Source of the DNA: Clostridiaceae bacterium
Lineage (GTDB): Bacteria; Bacillota; Clostridia; UBA1212; DUPL01
Direction: 5' to 3'
DNA length: 6,086 bases
Assembly (NCBI GenBank): GCA_012522035.1
Contig: JAAYLF010000180.1
Location: 1 to 6,086, forward strand
The notes beneath the pieces were generated by a model. The model saw nothing but the letters and a program-made list of their open reading frames with translations, was not told the DNA's origin and did no database searches. The translations under genes were made by a program, and so were the position numbers. Each line of letters opens with the position of its first letter. Within the stretch, counting starts at the first letter, position 1. Below, piece after piece: positions 5,249 to 6,086 of the stretch.

Positions 5249-5959
5249 ATGAAAAAAAGAAAAGTGGTTGTCATTTTAGGAATTATTCTTCTTTTGGCAA
5301 TGGGAGGTGTTTTGTTTTTTGTCATGGGTGGACACAAATACTATGTAAGGACTTCTTTCAATGACAAAGAAATGCAAAAAGGAGAATTTGTCAGCTTTGA
5401 AGAGGCAAAGAAATGCGCTGATGCCAATTATGTGTACGGATACAGGGTGTATAACGCATTTGGCAAAGTGAAGTATTCAACGTATTCAATTTTGGTAATG
5501 GACATATTGCGGGAAGCAAAGTATGTGACCGATTATGTCAGGAAGAACAGTTTTACATATGGGGACGCTCCTGTGAATCCTGCAATCAATCATGATGCGA
5601 AGAAGATAAGCTGTGACAGGCTGGTGGGATGGGTTCTTTACAGGGTAGGTTATACGGAACATCAGCCAACTCAGAGTGGTTTGTTTGTATGGGCTCCAGG
5701 GGACCCGAGGGATCTGGAGGATTTTTGCAAGAAGCACGGATTCAAGAAAATAGAGATTGTGGAAGACTTGCAGCCTGGAGACATAGTGTTTGTAAACCAT
5801 CGCTCCAAGGATAGACCAGACCACACCTTCATATATGGCGGCAAGGTGTCTTCCACAAACCATTTCAGATATGATTGCGGTTCCGACCACCGCATCCAAA
5901 GCATTCAACCTTTTTCAGAGCCGGTGGTGGACTTTTTGTTTGCATACAGACCTGTCTAA
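5249..5959 (+). CDS. Membrane-anchored NlpC/P60-like cysteine hydrolase
   Basis: This 236-residue protein starts with a basic MKKRK head and one hydrophobic helix (about 5-28), an uncleaved anchor or signal peptide, so the rest should lie outside the membrane. The C-terminal half resembles NlpC/P60 cell-wall peptidases: Cys122 in SCDRLVGWVLYRVG fits the usual DCSGLV....K..G, LQPGDIVFV (174-182) fits LQPGDLVFF, and His192 in DHTFIYGG fits the H(V/T)xIYxG strand. The third catalytic polar residue is likely Asn204 or His205, 12-13 residues later. SCDR instead of DCSG is unusual. The middle (about 30-110) is rich in Tyr and Lys and unrecognised. ATG at 5249 is chosen because GAGGTGA (5237-5243) precedes it by 5 nt; the GTG at 5240 lies inside that site. 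Predicted role: peptidoglycan peptide or amide cleavage. The fold is probable; the substrate is inferred. Confidence 0.72.
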   Translation: MKKRKVVVILGIILLLAMGGVLFFVMGGHKYYVRTSFNDKEMQKGEFVSFEEAKKCADANYVYGYRVYNAFGKVKYSTYSILVMDILREAKYVTDYVRKNSFTYGDAPVNPAINHDAKKISCDRLVGWVLYRVGYTEHQPTQSGLFVWAPGDPRDLEDFCKKHGFKKIEIVEDLQPGDIVFVNHRSKDRPDHTFIYGGKVSSTNHFRYDCGSDHRIQSIQPFSEPVVDFLFAYRPV

Positions 5960-6086
5960 TCTTTAGGATAGCAAGGAAAGTCAGGCAGCTGTTTTTCATA
6001 CATTACAGTCTGATAGAGCCTGTAGCCTCCGCTGAGGTTATAGGCTTCAAAGCCGTTTTCAGCAAGTATTCTGCATGCAATATAGC
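5956..6086 (-). CDS. Rhodanese-like C-terminus of a CoA-disulfide reductase/NADH oxidase-type flavoprotein (partial)
   Basis: Only the last 42 codons and the TAG stop (5958-5956) are in the window; the 5' part lies beyond the right edge. The visible peptide runs YIACRILAENGF then EAYNLSGGYRLYQ, and ends FPCYPKD. The A-x-R-x-L-x-x-x-G-F...NLSGGY pattern is the C-terminal end of a rhodanese domain, and the GY(I/L)A-RIL-NGF-NLSGGY wording is typical of the rhodanese tail fused to pyridine nucleotide-disulfide oxidoreductases (CoA-disulfide reductase, NADH oxidase). The catalytic Cys loop and the flavin domains are outside the window, so a stand-alone rhodanese is possible. The stop overlaps the convergent gene's TAA by four bases. 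If it is the fused flavoprotein, it would handle thiol or oxygen stress, close in theme to fprA. Confidence 0.7.
   Translation of the reverse strand, partial: YIACRILAENGFEAYNLSGGYRLYQTVMYEKQLPDFPCYPKD

Noticed and set aside
5486..5908. Minus-strand 140-codon frame
   Set aside because: It lies inside the NlpC/P60-like gene, has no recognisable domain and no convincing ribosome binding site; a shadow frame.
5945..5975. Bidirectional terminator at the right-hand convergent junction
   Set aside because: Only a 4-bp CTAA/TTAG stem can be formed and there is no T-run.
1..6086. CRISPR array, tRNA, rRNA, insertion sequence or phage genes
   Set aside because: No spaced direct repeats, cloverleaf, transposase or terminal inverted repeats were seen; the coding content is ordinary chromosomal.

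Overview
The window has ordinary low-GC Firmicutes features: strong AAGGAG/GGAGG ribosome binding sites, TTG and GTG start candidates, TATAAT-type promoters and short intergenic gaps. The protein families (class A flavodiiron protein, a small CxxH/four-Cys protein, an Eis-like acetyltransferase, a rhodanese-ended disulfide reductase) point to an anaerobic member of the class Clostridia. The species cannot be named from the sequence alone.

Layout. Positions 1-1988 (+) hold a two-gene unit: a GtrA-family four-helix membrane protein followed 11 nt later by a FAD-dependent oxidoreductase of the amine-oxidase/UDP-galactopyranose-mutase-like fold. This pairing is typical of polyprenyl-linked sugar or cell-surface polysaccharide loci, and the unit probably continues upstream of the window. 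The oxidoreductase meets a convergent small four-cysteine protein gene (1989-2255, -) with the two stop codons directly abutting inside a hairpin. An Eis-like GNAT acetyltransferase (2376-3494, -) and a small two-helix secreted or membrane protein (3578-3844, -, TTG start) follow on the minus strand. A 121-bp divergent region separates the latter from fprA (3966-5153, +), a complete flavodiiron protein with all seven diiron ligands, closed by a perfect 12-bp stem terminator. Next comes a membrane-anchored NlpC/P60-like protein (5249-5959, +) with its own near-consensus promoter. Its stop overlaps by 4 nt the stop of a convergent gene entering from the right edge (5956-6086, -), read as the rhodanese-like C-terminus of a CoA-disulfide reductase/NADH oxidase-type flavoprotein.

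How the genes fit together. The window looks like several independent housekeeping or accessory transcription units, not one dedicated system. Two themes stand out: envelope biology (GtrA plus oxidoreductase, the anchored NlpC/P60-like protein, the small membrane protein) and oxygen/nitric oxide and thiol redox defence (fprA and the partial rhodanese flavoprotein). I found no CRISPR array, tRNA, rRNA, insertion sequence, prophage or toxin-antitoxin module. No gap exceeds about 125 bp. The parts most worth a second look are the two unassigned 88-residue proteins, the shared TGATATAATAYAG promoter core, and the compact convergent gene ends.
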